Notes: generated by a model not told the origin, from the sequence alone. A DNA stretch of 64,000 bases from Eukaryota sp. TZLM1-RC (GCA_040285825.1 JAUPSS010000003.1:1922001-1986000), one strand, 5' to 3'. Positions 1-10,442 are shown, counted from the first letter of the stretch. Numbers and translations are program-made.

Positions 1-1777
1 TTGTTTTTCAGGAAAACGTTTCAAAAATTCAAAAACGAAATTTTTGCCGCCACCGATGAATGCGGCTTTACACAAATATTTTGATTTGTGAAAATCCAGG
101 CCTTTCAATTCGGTGCTACAAAAAATATGACTACGTAAAAAAGAAGAATCAATATCAAGCAAATTAGCCAAAAATTTTGTTCTTAATTCATTCAAAATTC
201 TGCAAAATTCGAAAGAAATAGATGGTGATGTTGAACGTAAAATATGAGTTAATTTCCCTGAATAACAAATTCTGAGGAAGAAAAATTTAAGATGTTATTC
301 AATATTTAAATCTGAAAGAACCATCAATTCTTCTTCAAAATTATCCAAAAGAGAGGAAAGTTGATTTCGAATTTCATCAAAATTGCCTAAATAACAACCT
401 AAAAAACGAAATCCTGATTCAAAATAATTGATAAAAGGAACAGTTTGATCATCAATAATGAGATCAGCAGGCTCTCTACCAATTAATAAACATTTGGAAA
501 TATTTAGAGAAAGACCAATTTGATAATAGCGATGTTGAACAATCTCAGCAATGGTTCGCAATGAATCAATTGGACCAATTATTGATATGTCATCCATATA
601 AGCAGTTATATGAACATCTGGAAATTCTTGTTTTAATTTACACATTAAAGGATGGATAGCAAGGCAGAAAAAGAAAGGACCTAATGGATCGCCTTGTTTG
701 ACACCAGATGATGATATTAGATTGATTTCCTCATAAACAAGAGTCGACTGTGAGCCATAAAAAATGTAAAAGAACGACTCAGCTTCTGGAAAATGAGTTT
801 GAAGCAAGGGCAAGATGGATGACCTCTTCACTGCATTAAAAGCGTTTTTAAAATCTAAATTAACAATATAATTCGAAGTATTTGAATTAAAAAAGACATC
901 AGAAGAGAGTGCTGCAGAAGATGCACCATCAACTGTTTTAATTCTAAATTGGAAAGGATTAAAAAATTCTTTAGCTTTTTTACCAATCTTGCAAAACACA
1001 GCTGCAGCAAGAATACGAGACAAAGATTCACCAATTGCAATAAGCCGTATTTTTGATTCATTCTTTTTTAAAGCAATTAAGCGTGAACTTGTCATTTCAT
1101 ATGGAAGCTTGATTTTTGTTAAAATTTTGATGAAAAAGAAATCCAAATCATCAATGCATTCAGGACATTAGTTTATCGTGGATTTTAACATGTCAAAAGT
1201 GATCATTGATGGACCAGGCGCTTTTCCAGATGGTAAGTGGTTAATCAATTTAATTAGTTCATCATTAGTTACGGGATTTTGTTCCCAATAACTTACATTA
1301 TTAGGTTTAGGGCATTGAAAATTTTCAACAGGATGGAGACTCTTTAGTTGAGCAATAGTATTTTCATTACATTCAGCAAGTTCAGATGAAAACAGGCATT
1401 GCTTAGCGGAACCATAGCGTCCCTTTAAAGCTAATTTTCGAACAATTTTTTCTTTCTTCATTACTGAAGGACGAAATTTTGATTTCGATGACAATAATTT
1501 TTTATTTTTAAGCAAAAAAAATTTCCATAACGGTGTTACATCCCAAATGCCTTTTTTAAAATTGTTAGTAAATTTTCGAAAACTAATTGAAAAGGGGATG
1601 CAAGAAAGAGGACTTATCTGTGATGGAACATGTATTGGAGGCCTCAAGGAATCAACAGCTTTACATGATTCGCAAAAACGTAATGGTCGGCCAGAAGAAT
1701 TAATGCCCAAATTTTTGGCACAAAATATACACTTATTATTCAGAGAGAGATTTGCTTTAGATTTTTACTCTTTAGAT
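1..1777 (-). mobile_element. Family B REL-type non-LTR retrotransposon, 5' half, broken
   Basis: This is the 5' half of a non-LTR retrotransposon on the minus strand; it runs off the left edge. The open segment at 1168-1710, extending upstream to about 1760, encodes paired CxxC zinc-finger-like motifs (CIFC ... CESC) and then the start of the reverse transcriptase (LPSGKAPGPS). The segment at 295-1146 carries the RT core: the LDFKNAFNAV block, the SSSGVKQGDPLGP block and the catalytic YMDD box. The two are separated by stops or a frameshift near 1150. Bases 1-294 continue into the RT thumb in other frames and match the copy at about 52.9 kb. The restriction-like endonuclease half is outside the window. 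The upstream boundary with the plus-strand Fanzor element lies at about 1760-1778. It is clearly non-functional. Confidence 0.9.
295..1146 (-). pseudogene. Reverse transcriptase core (family B), fragment
   Basis: This is a 283-residue open segment of non-LTR reverse transcriptase. In order it shows the fingers region (KIRLIAIGESLSR), the palm Asp block LDFKNAFNAVKRSS, the SGVKQGDPLGPFFF block and the active-site box AYMDDIS, then FRFLGCYLG, typical of the start of the thumb. These motifs are those of REL and APE non-LTR elements. The reading frame is closed at both ends relative to its relatives, so it is a piece of a decayed polyprotein and not a free gene. Confidence 0.85.
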
Positions 1778-1981
1778 ACGGGATGTTGTGTCTTAAATTG
1801 TTTTTTTTTTGCTAATTTTGAGGTTGATTATTATGTTTATAATTTATCTTTTCTATCCGGTAGCTGCAAACATCTTCTGTCAACAAACCCATTTACTATT
1901 GATTTCACAATGGTTGGAGATGTTGAAGCACATCCTGGTCCCAGAAAGAGAAGATCTAATTTTAAATCAACTTCTTCATAA
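1778..1981 (+). pseudogene. N-terminal leader with degenerate 2A-like motif
   Basis: The reading frame from 1778 matches, almost residue for residue, the leader at 22606-22767. It starts with Gly-Cys-Cys-Val-Leu-Asn-Cys, passes through VYNL and STNPF, and ends TM..DVEAHPGP (motif at 1919-1942), followed by a basic RKRRSNFK stretch and a stop at 1979. The presumed start codon is ACG here but ATG in the other copy. The motif has His where the 2A consensus D(V/I)ExNPGP needs Asn, so ribosome skipping is probably lost in this copy. Confidence 0.65.
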
Positions 1982-2157
1982 AAAATTGATAGAAAAATTG
2001 ATGCGATTATTGACCAATAAACATCAAAGCGTAAGCGAAAAAACAACAACAAAAAGAACTGAACTGAGAAATTTGTATTGAAAATACAATGTTGAATATC
2101 GAGAACAGGAAGATTTTGACAAAGAAACCATTGAAACCGAGTATGGTCACAAACATT

Positions 2158-2296
2158 TGTTGTTGTTGAACTCAAATTGAATTAGTAGGTTTCTTTTTAT
2201 TTTCACTGATGACGTGATACTCGTTTATGAATCACTTTTATTAATAAACTTAGATTTCTCTCTCTCCTTCGTTTGTTCATCTGCCTAACGGCATCA
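2158..2296 (+). repeat. Left LTR, 139 bp
   Basis: This is the direct repeat partner of 2844-2982, with TG...CA ends, preceded by CATT. Confidence 0.85.
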
Positions 2297-2843
2297 ATAA
2301 TTATTGGCCCTTCTTATTTCAGATGACTGTTCCCCCTGTCAACCTCCCGTCTATTTCTTTCATGAAAGTTGAAAGTGTTCTGTTCCTAAGGAGTGGAAGA
2401 TCTATTCTTCTGTGACTCCTAAGAAAGAGCTTGTTCCAGCAAGACTCTTGATCGGTTCTTTTCTGTGAAAGTCCCTATCTCTCCAGAAATCCGACGTCTC
2501 ATCCAGTGACGATGTTCTTCTCAGACATCTACAATCTGTCGTATCGTTCGCCATGTATGAAGATTTTAGTCTGGCTATGTCAGAACTGAAGCTTGATGTC
2601 CGTAATGGTGACGTCCGAGAACGTATGTCCTGAATACCTGCGACGTTTCCTCCAGGTAAAGAATAGGGCTTCCGGACTGAAGTTACCAGACACAGCTTTT
2701 CTGAATCGATTTGCCAGAGGAATTCTTCCCGTAGGTCTCGAACGTTCTCATTCCAACGATGCACCGGAGAATTTAACAAACCCCATATCTTCCGTCTATT
2801 GAGCCAGTACTGTATTTGTCCTCAAAAAAATGGGAAAAAGTAA

Positions 2844-2982
2844 TGTTGTTGTTGAACTCAAATTGAATTAGTAGGTTTCTTTTTATTTTCACTGATGACG
2901 TGATACTCGTTTATGAATCACTTTTATTAATAAACTTAGATTTCTCTCTCTCCTTCGTTTGTTCATCTGCCTAACGGCATCA
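2844..2982 (+). repeat. Right LTR, 139 bp
   Basis: This is the direct repeat partner of 2158-2296, preceded by a purine-rich tract and followed by the CATT target duplication. Confidence 0.85.
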
Positions 2983-5900
2983 CATTGAGCCAAGTTTCAG
3001 TGGCTTCAAGCCTGATTCATTGATTCAATTCAAATCAATGACCCCAAATCAAAATCTTCCCACTGTAATGTGCTTTGATCTTGAAACCAGTCAGGATGGT
3101 TTTCTTTACATTAATGATGGCCAATTTCTGCCTCTTGATGAGATTATCAACAAAGAGAGAAAAGAGGATGCAAATCTTTTGAGAAAGAAAACTGATGAGC
3201 AAATGGGTGGATTTTAGATCAAAAAGTGTTTTTAATTTCGATTGTTATTGCTAAAATTGACTGCCATAATTTCTGTTTGGACAGTAAATATTCACTTATA
3301 TTGAGAATGAGGTCTCAAGTCAGCAGATTACCAGACATTGCTATGGATATTTAGGCAGAAATTTTCTGTGACGAAAAGCCTGGCGTAAGTTCTTGAACCT
3401 TATTGGTAATTCTCAATTCCATTGTTTTCTTAATCAAAATTTAATGCAGTGTGATTTACAGGTTTTAAAAAATAGAATAAATTATCTTGATTTATTATTT
3501 CCAGATAAAACAGTAATTGATGTACTCAATCAACTTTCACCAAGATGACGAGGAGTTGTCATAAGGAAAAGTGGCTTATTTCTGTTAAATGCTTTTGTAT
3601 TTGTTAAAGCATATTAAAATACCCTACGGACATAGATAAAGCAATCTGGCATATAAAATGATAAATGAAATTAAACTGAAACTTCATCAGAAATTTTCCC
3701 ATATTTTGCCAATTGAATGTTTAGCTACTTCTCCTCTGATACAAAATTCGATTCAATATGGGTTTGATCATTGTATCCTTTGTCAGAAACTTCGTACTTT
3801 ATCAGAAAGACAAATTTATTTTATCATCTTATAAAAACATTCAAGCAGCCGTCAACTCAAATGTGTTACTTAAACTGAGATATACCACTGTAAAAATTCC
3901 ACACTTACGTATTCAAACCACATGTTGTCTGAAGCTGAATTTACAATCTTGTTTTGAACGTAATTTAATACCACCACGAATATCTGTCCAATTATATGAA
4001 GCATTAATTGCCAGAATACGTTATATTTCAGTTGAGTATTATGGGCAAACAATGGTGAAACCATAAAGTGCATTTCCACACGATTTTGAAAACTTTGTTT
4101 ATGGTGAAGGAGATTATAGATTATCGACCACCTTTGAACAACAAAAGTTGAACAAAACATTGAGTTATGTAGACCATTTGAAATATTGGTCTGAGCTTTT
4201 TCCACGCTTTCCAATTGATGGATTCGGTAGACCTCCCGAGTACATGGCCCCAGTAATGTTTGCCAACTTTGAGAATAATTTGAAACTAAATAATGAAAAA
4301 CACATTAATCGATTTATTAATGTTTTTTTGATAAACCAGATGTGGAAACTGTGTTAACTGGATTGCACAAGCTGGATGAATACTCAACGTCACTATGTCC
4401 AATTATTTCACTATATAGATTTGGGCTTCGTCAATTCAAAAACTTGTTATTAGTTGATAGAAATTGCTTGAGGTCTTTGTTTCATCATTTTGAAAATATT
4501 TCAGACCTTCTGAATGATGATTTTTTCGATTTATGTGAACAGTATGATATAAGAAATAACGAACTTAGAGACATATTTGAAGGTCTTATTGAGCCATTTA
4601 CTTGTCAAAGTGAGGATTTGGTCACTGACGAGAATTAAGTTGACAACATATTTCCAGTGGGTATACATTTTCTTGCAGAGGCTGTTGAAACAGATCCTCA
4701 AATATTCCTAAAGCAAGCAATTACAATCGCCGAATATATCTCCAGTACAGAGAAAAACTTATCATATTTCTCCTGTTTCAACCACTGTAGGCCCTGGATT
4801 GTTTCCCATTGATACAAGAACAATATAGACAATTGTTAGACAAACATTGATGGACGATTTGTTGCCTGATCAGAGATTAAAAATGGTCAATACACTGGCC
4901 CAAATTACGAGAATCAAACCACCTGAGCAATTTGACCTTTGGTTTCTTGATTTAAACCAACCAATGTTCAAACAGAAGAGCTACAAATTCAACAGAATTA
5001 TCCACACAGATGGATTTAAAATTGCAGTAGAATTTGTTCGTCAGGATTTACAAGGTCAGAAATGTAAGCCAGACAACAAGGCCAGTATTTCGGATATATA
5101 TTGATGACGTTGATGTTGATACTTTTCAAGACAAACGAATTGTTGATTGTGATCCTGGAAAAGGTGATTTATTGTATTTTGGGAGTAAAAAGACTGATCA
5201 AGAATTAGCCATGGTGCCTTACCATGAAACTGAACAACAAAGAAATAGTCGGGTGAAGAATCAAGACGAGAAATTCAAATGGTTGAGAGTGACTCAGATG
5301 TCCTGGTCTTTGAAAAGTAGGATTAATGAAAAACAGAAACGATGCGCGACAAAGTATAGTGAGGTAGATTACGACAGGAACCAAATGATAGAGTGTAACG
5401 AAATGACAATCGAAGATGCAAACACTGAATTATTCGCGCTTGCTGCATATTCGGCAACTATTATGGAGTTCTCAAACTTTGTGGTTGCCAAACTTCGGCA
5501 AGTTTTTTTGACAATTGACTTTTACAGTCTTCACCTGTGGAGCATTCATATAATGCAAGCTTTTATCCACAGGCAAAAGGCTGAAAGTTGGTTGTTAAAA
5601 TACCTTGTTCAGCAGTTTGGCAACCCAAAAGACACTTAAATACTAATGGGTGATTATGGTAAAAAAGGGTCCAAGAATTTGTAACATCATAGACACTTAC
5701 TCGAGGCATTGGATGGATTCGATTTCAGAAAAGAAAGGTATTTGAAGTGTTGATGATTAATGATGCTTTTACTTCAGCAAAATGTCCTGTTTGTTTTGAA
5801 CAGGTTGCTACGCTTTTGTGAGTAACAAATTCCAGATTCTATAGAAGAGAAAAGACTCCAGTTACTACATGTCATGGTTTATTAGCTTGTAATAGTGAGA

Positions 5901-6080
5901 GTTGCAAACTCAGTAACAACGGCTCAACAAAGGTTTTCAATAGAAATAAGATAGTCTGTCTGAACATGCTTGCAATTGCTGAAGCCAGAATGAGTGGTAA
6001 TGATAGACCCCAATTTCTGTGTAGTAGATAGTTTTTGTAATTATTCCGCACGAAAATAGGTCGTGTACATATGGGAATTT

Positions 6081-6898
6081 TCTCATATACAATTGTTTAA
6101 ATAGACCCAACAACACAACCCAGCAAAGGGGTAAGGCCGGTAGCATTGAAGGTGGAGACAAATACGATGACAGAAAGCCCTCCAAAGAGGACGTATCAGC
6201 TGTCAAACTGATAAGAACAGATATGCACTTGATTTAAGCCATATAGGCGATGACTAAGGAAAGAAGGATTCTTTCCTAATTTGAATGGCTTCACTAGTGA
6301 AGCTATCTAATATAGGATTGAATTCAACTTGTTGCTATCAATTACAAGTGTTCGAAATTCCTCCATGATCGATCTCCAATGCTCTGTGGCAAAATTTCAA
6401 TACTATTACATAACAACATAAGAAATTTTCAGTTCCCAAAATTCCGATTTCCATTTACCAGATTGACCTTTTTGAACGCGCCAAGAACCACTGAGCTTTT
6501 TAAAAAAGAATAACACTTATTTGTTCACCCTCATGATCGAAATGGCAAGTGCTCTTTTTGAACACCGCAGAAACATTTTATAATTTGGAGTGATATTATA
6601 ATCTTTGAGGACAATAAGCATTTTGAGCCTTATTTCTTTGAGGATTGAAACAATGTAATGCGATTTCCTTAATTTGATAAACTGAATTTGTATGGAAAAT
6701 AAGCTTCGTTGTAATAGGAACCTCGATTGTTCATATAATCGTTATTGGACAGTTTTGGTGCCACAAAATGCTTGATAATCCTATAAACGATTATGGTAGA
6801 ATCGATGTGAGCCTATATATAATCTTACCATTTTCAACATTGGAGAACGCTCACTGAGATGAATCAAGTACCTTTGGATAACAGAAAATGCCATTTTA
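6081..6898. other. Intergenic, with one coding-like remnant
   Basis: This is mostly AT-rich DNA without a gene. At about 6108-6238 (+) a stretch of roughly 42 codons has balanced composition (QQRGKAGSIEGGDKYDD ... SAVKLIRTDMHLI, then TAA), which looks like the end of a lost gene. I recognise no family. The rest presumably holds the promoter of the 697-aa gene. Confidence 0.4.
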
Positions 6899-8992
6899 AT
6901 GGCTTCCTCATTTATACCCGTTTGTATATGGAAACTTCCCGCTAGTGATGATCCATCTCTCCAGCATCACACTCACAATACATGTGACTTTCAGCTTTCG
7001 ATTGAACGTTTCCTGATATTACTGCGCCGCAGTGTTCCGGGCGTAGTTGTACTCTTCAATTATCCCAATTCACAGGATCCGAACCTATATGATTCAGCAC
7101 GGAGTATCGTTCAACGCATTGTTTCGTCATCTGACAACTTCTTGAGGGCACACTTTTACTCATTCAACAAAGTCACCAAGCAACGGTCATTCAACAAAGA
7201 CAACAAGCAACCGTCATTCTACAAGTCTGTTCCTTATGGCACCCTACGGGATTATTCACTCTCCAAGGCACTAGTGGATTTTCCTCCCGAAATTGGGCGC
7301 TATTATGTTGTTCTTGACAGTGATTTGCATGCTTTAAGGTGGCCAGAACGCAAACCTTACATTAACACACTGTTTCCCGATCAGCCTATGAGTGACCTTG
7401 ATCTATTCACTTATTATTCAGAAAAGGTCCAATCTAAAGACGTACTGCCTGATGTTATGACGACCTCTTATCTTATCCATGACCCCCAATCTCGAGTGGT
7501 AGTTGATATTGGTTTTCGGTTTCGACGAGAGGTTGTCAAGATCTTTCATGAACTCAATAAAGAGAAATTTCATGCTGGAGAAAATGGAATTGCCATCCAT
7601 AGCATGTGCTTTTCAAATGTGGGTACTTCTTCTTTCCCTCGTGTGTTTCAACCAGTAAGACGGAGCAAAGCGCAAACTAATGAAGCTTCGAATATTGTGC
7701 TCAATTTAAAAAAGATTCTTTGCCGAGATGTTTTAGTCGATTACTATCATGATGGACCTCCTGTTGTTGTCAGTATCTCTCAAGGTCAGCGCAATATTGC
7801 GCAAGTTTCTCCAATCACATCTCTTGAGCGAACCCCCAGTACAGACTTGCTCATTGACTTGTTTCAGGAGCTTCCCTATCAACTACTTTCGAGTAGATTA
7901 ATCACTGGTCATAGCTTCGAAAAAGATTTTGGCAAGCGTTTATATTTAGTTCACGTTGTTCGGCTCTTCAATGATCATGAGGAGACTTCAAAGGCTTTAC
8001 TCAAGCAGCTCTGTTCAAAGCAGCTTTTGGCCACCGATTGCTTGAAGTCACATAATTGGTTCGTTGAGCTTAAGCACCTGGAAGATCGTCGTGATGCTGC
8101 ATCTCAGCAAGTCGAAAGACTTCGTGAATACGTAGGTGTAACAGGACAAATGTTGGAAAATGCTGAATATGACAGTGATGATCGGTACTCAAATCGTGAC
8201 CTGGAACAAATGGCAAATAGTCTTTCCAGTGGCGAAGCACTTTTAGAATACCATGAAGCTGAGTATGACTCCATGAATGAACAGTATGACGAGTACCTCT
8301 CTATGTTTAAAGCACATCTGGGTATGGAAGATGATGATTCTCAATTTGTTACCGATGTTTTGTTCACTTTGACTCAACAAATTCCAGAGGATCTACATGT
8401 TTTTGTCCAGTTAATTGACACTTTCATTCTCCGTCTGTATGGACTTTTTCGTGATAGCTATGACAATTTGTTACATCATGCAAACAGTATTGACTTTAAC
8501 GATAGGCTTGGGCAAGTGGAAAACGAAACTGATCACGAACGAGAACAACGAGTCCAATGTGAACAGTTCACTGATCAGTCACATGCTCTTTTAACTGTTG
8601 TAGACGATTTTGTAATGGAGTTCAATAGACGGAACTTAATTAGTCAATTAGACATGGATCACATTGCTTGGCTTCGTAGCAGAATTCATGTTCCCGACCA
8701 CCACTTCGAGATTCAGGATGAATGGGGTAAACTCCACTCTTTTGCAGATAATGCATATGCAGTATTTGAGGGTATTGTCAACTCTCATTCAAAGAACGAC
8801 TTTTACGAGAAGTATCAAAATCAGTATTATGACATTTTTGATGATGTTAATTATTTTTCTGACGATTTTAATTTCTGCTCAAGAATGTCAAAATTATTGC
8901 AAGAATATCCATACTATTCTGATGAAACTGATATTTCTGATCTTGATTCTGATATTTTTGACATCTGTTTTGACGACGATGAGGATTTGTAG
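6899..8992 (+). CDS. Unrecognised 697-aa protein, acidic C-terminus
   Basis: This is a long uninterrupted frame with balanced codon use and clear boundaries, so it is very probably a real gene. No signal peptide or membrane segment is evident. Residues about 85-110 contain an imperfect duplication (TKQRSFNKDNKQPSF). A YYVVLDSDLHAL stretch near residue 140 recalls the DxD environment of some nucleotide-sugar enzymes, but the other hallmarks are missing. Residues about 395-485 are rich in charged heptads (ELKHLEDRRDAASQQVERL ... EYHEAEYDSMNEQYDEYLS), suggesting coiled coil. The last 50 residues are strongly acidic (many D, E and S, ending FDDDEDL). The ATG lies immediately after an in-frame TAA-like context, and no earlier in-frame Met was noticed. 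I do not recognise the family. It stands alone between a Fanzor relic and a family A retroelement. Confidence 0.75.
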   Translation: MASSFIPVCIWKLPASDDPSLQHHTHNTCDFQLSIERFLILLRRSVPGVVVLFNYPNSQDPNLYDSARSIVQRIVSSSDNFLRAHFYSFNKVTKQRSFNKDNKQPSFYKSVPYGTLRDYSLSKALVDFPPEIGRYYVVLDSDLHALRWPERKPYINTLFPDQPMSDLDLFTYYSEKVQSKDVLPDVMTTSYLIHDPQSRVVVDIGFRFRREVVKIFHELNKEKFHAGENGIAIHSMCFSNVGTSSFPRVFQPVRRSKAQTNEASNIVLNLKKILCRDVLVDYYHDGPPVVVSISQGQRNIAQVSPITSLERTPSTDLLIDLFQELPYQLLSSRLITGHSFEKDFGKRLYLVHVVRLFNDHEETSKALLKQLCSKQLLATDCLKSHNWFVELKHLEDRRDAASQQVERLREYVGVTGQMLENAEYDSDDRYSNRDLEQMANSLSSGEALLEYHEAEYDSMNEQYDEYLSMFKAHLGMEDDDSQFVTDVLFTLTQQIPEDLHVFVQLIDTFILRLYGLFRDSYDNLLHHANSIDFNDRLGQVENETDHEREQRVQCEQFTDQSHALLTVVDDFVMEFNRRNLISQLDMDHIAWLRSRIHVPDHHFEIQDEWGKLHSFADNAYAVFEGIVNSHSKNDFYEKYQNQYYDIFDDVNYFSDDFNFCSRMSKLLQEYPYYSDETDISDLDSDIFDICFDDDEDL

Positions 8993-9177
8993 TGTTTGTG
9001 TTCATATTTCTTTTCGTTTTGAGGCCAGTCTTTCACTTGTATCGAATAATTGCACGTCTTTGTTGTACATTTTTTGTTTGTTATAAATTCCTTTATTCAA
9101 TCCAAATCGGTTTACAGAGAATTCACTAACAAACCACACTCACACACGACATTTGCTGAGAAATGTGACAAACTTAA

Positions 9178-10162
9178 AAGAAATTCTGTATTTATTCAAT
9201 TTGCACACTTAATTAAATTAACTCATAACTAATGGGACGACTATCATTGAACCAAGATTTCCTCTACAAAATCTTGATCTGCTTGCTGTCTAGCTAAAGC
9301 TTCTCTAATTCGATTGAAAAACCGTGGTAATCTATTAATAATGGCAAATTGAATCCGTGAACGCCATAAAAAAATATCAAATCTTTTCATTGTTTTTTCT
9401 TGCACCATTTTTTGGAAGTCATTCAAAAAAGTTTCTGCTTCAACTGATAATCTTCCATTTATCGAAAATGGGAAAGCAATAAAAACCAGCTGTGTATTTC
9501 TATCGACATTAGCCTCTTCAATATCTTTATCATATTTTCTATGTTTCGCTTTTGCTTTGAAATCCAGAGCAGCCACAGGATTAAGTTTTCTTCTGTGAAC
9601 CAAAGTATCATTTGCAACATTACATGAGACAAAGTCAACAATAGCTTCAGAATTATCAATCCAATCACAGTATACATCACCTCTATCATCAGAACCAAAA
9701 TTATTTAGAGAAAGTGTTTCCTTCAGCAGGGGCTCTTTGATACACGATATCCTTGCAGTTTGTGCCATATTGAAAACAGTGTCTCTAACAGCATCATGTA
9801 ATGAAGAACGATAAGTTATCAATTTAGAGCAATTCAGAGCATGGCGCAAAGTGAGTTGAGGTGAATTCGAACAATTACATTTTTCTTTTGATAATAATTG
9901 ATTAATGGGGATGTTCAAATACAATCACATTTTTGCTACAAATGCTTCATTAGTGGCACACAATCCAAATCTTCGTGGTACAATGGTTACAAAAAGTGAA
10001 GAATCTGACGACTTGTTTTCACAAACATCCTTTTCCAATGACAATGAGTGAAGATCTTGATTTAAAACAGCCGAGCTGCATATATTATTATAAAGATCTT
10101 TTTCATACATTCCAGTCAATCGTTTCTGCAATGTTCGAACAGTGTACTTCAAATTTAAAACA
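9178..10162 (-). mobile_element. Family A REL non-LTR retrotransposon, 5'-truncated copy
   Basis: This minus-strand copy encodes the C-terminal part of the family A polyprotein. It has the CxC-x7-H-x4-C knuckle typical of REL elements (CNCSNSPQLTLRHALNC, about 9826-9876 region) and the restriction-like endonuclease. The endonuclease shows GDV, VDF and LDFKAKAK, matching the PD-(D/E)xK pattern, and the terminal VEEILVQ. A TGA near 9925 interrupts the frame where relatives have an Arg codon. A 12-bp target duplication TGACAAACTTAA is present at 9166-9177 and 10163-10174, which fixes the ends. The 3' tail ends in AATAAATA-like sequence. It was therefore inserted by target-primed reverse transcription with 5' truncation. 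Confidence 0.9.
9244..9924 (-). pseudogene. Family A C-terminal knuckle plus REL endonuclease, fragment
   Basis: This is a 226-residue open segment carrying the CCHC-type knuckle, the restriction-like endonuclease and the conserved C-terminal tail (RLPRFFNRIREALARQQADQDFVEEILVQ split over the end). The endonuclease residues GDVYCD, AIVDF and LDFKAKAKH are intact. The frame is closed upstream by a nonsense codon, so it is a remnant of a polyprotein lacking the polymerase. Confidence 0.8.
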
Positions 10163-10174
10163 TGACAAACTTAA

Positions 10175-10294
10175 CACACTGTTTTTCTTTGTTTGGAAGT
10201 AAATGAATCTTTCTGAAATGAAACTTTCTGAAAAAGAAGTTGAAACTGCAATTTCGTCTTCCATCTGGAAAAGCTCCAGGCCCGTCTGGTATAA
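10175..10294 (+). mobile_element. Family B retroelement fragment
   Basis: The plus strand near 10255-10292 encodes LPSGKAPGPSGIT, the same start-of-RT motif seen in the minus-strand copy at 1.2 kb. The fragment joins directly to a Fanzor C-terminal fragment, forming a mosaic. Confidence 0.6.
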
Positions 10295-10442
10295 CTTTTC
10301 AATAGAAATAAGATGGTCTGTCTGAACATGCTTGCAATTGTTGAAGCCAGAATGAGTGGTAATGATAGACCCCAATTTCTGTGTAGTAGATAGTTTTTGT
10401 AATTATTCCGCACGAAAATAGGTCGTGTACTTATGGGAATTT
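10295..10442 (+). mobile_element. Fanzor element, 3'-terminal fragment
   Basis: About 148 bp is nearly identical to 5934-6080. It encodes the C-terminal helix (NMLAIVEARMSGNDRPQFLCSR) and the untranslated 3' end of the element. The shared sequence stops at the same base (ATGGGAATTT) in both places, which probably marks the element's 3' terminus. Confidence 0.75.

Larger units (their letters stand above)
2158..2982 (+). mobile_element. Small LTR retrotransposon (gag-only/TRIM-like), 825 bp, young
   Basis: Two 139-bp direct repeats (2158-2296 and 2844-2982) begin TGTTG and end CATCA, and I read them as identical. A 4-bp target duplication CATT flanks the element (2154-2157 and 2983-2986). A polypurine tract (AAAAAAATGGGAAAAAG) lies immediately before the right LTR. 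The roughly 550-bp interior has no polymerase. It holds a gag-like stretch (about 2625-2780, CPEYLRRFLQVKNRA ... FARGILPVGLE) resembling the gag of the second LTR family in this window (YLRSFLK ... GITPKGLAE), broken by stops. It is non-autonomous and must have been mobilised in trans. Identical LTRs imply a recent insertion into the already decaying Fanzor copy. Confidence 0.85.
1778..6080 (+). mobile_element. Fanzor-type element, copy 1, decayed, with 5' 2A-like motif
   Basis: This is a long plus-strand element encoding a Fanzor-like protein (eukaryotic relative of the RNA-guided TnpB nucleases), broken by many stops and frameshifts and by an LTR element at 2158-2982. The 5' end (1778-1978) encodes a short open peptide ending in DVEAHPGP. 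The body (about 2983-6030) has long homologous stretches, such as 4342-4638, 4847-5104 and 5034-5639. RuvC-I is DCDPGKGDLLYFG near 5146-5185. A central block with HRQKAESWLL and MGDYGKKG follows, and then a CPVC ... CHGLLAC zinc finger near 5784-5890. The C-terminal helix reads FNRNKIVCLNMLAIAEARMSGNDRPQF. The 3' limit near 6080 is set by where homology with the fragment at 10.3-10.44 kb stops. The Fanzor call rests on motif order only. Confidence 0.7.

Noticed and set aside
1809-2081. Open frame overlapping the 2A leader (MLILRLIIMFII...)
   Set aside because: It is a shadow of the leader frame. The homologous leader at 22.6 kb conserves the other frame.
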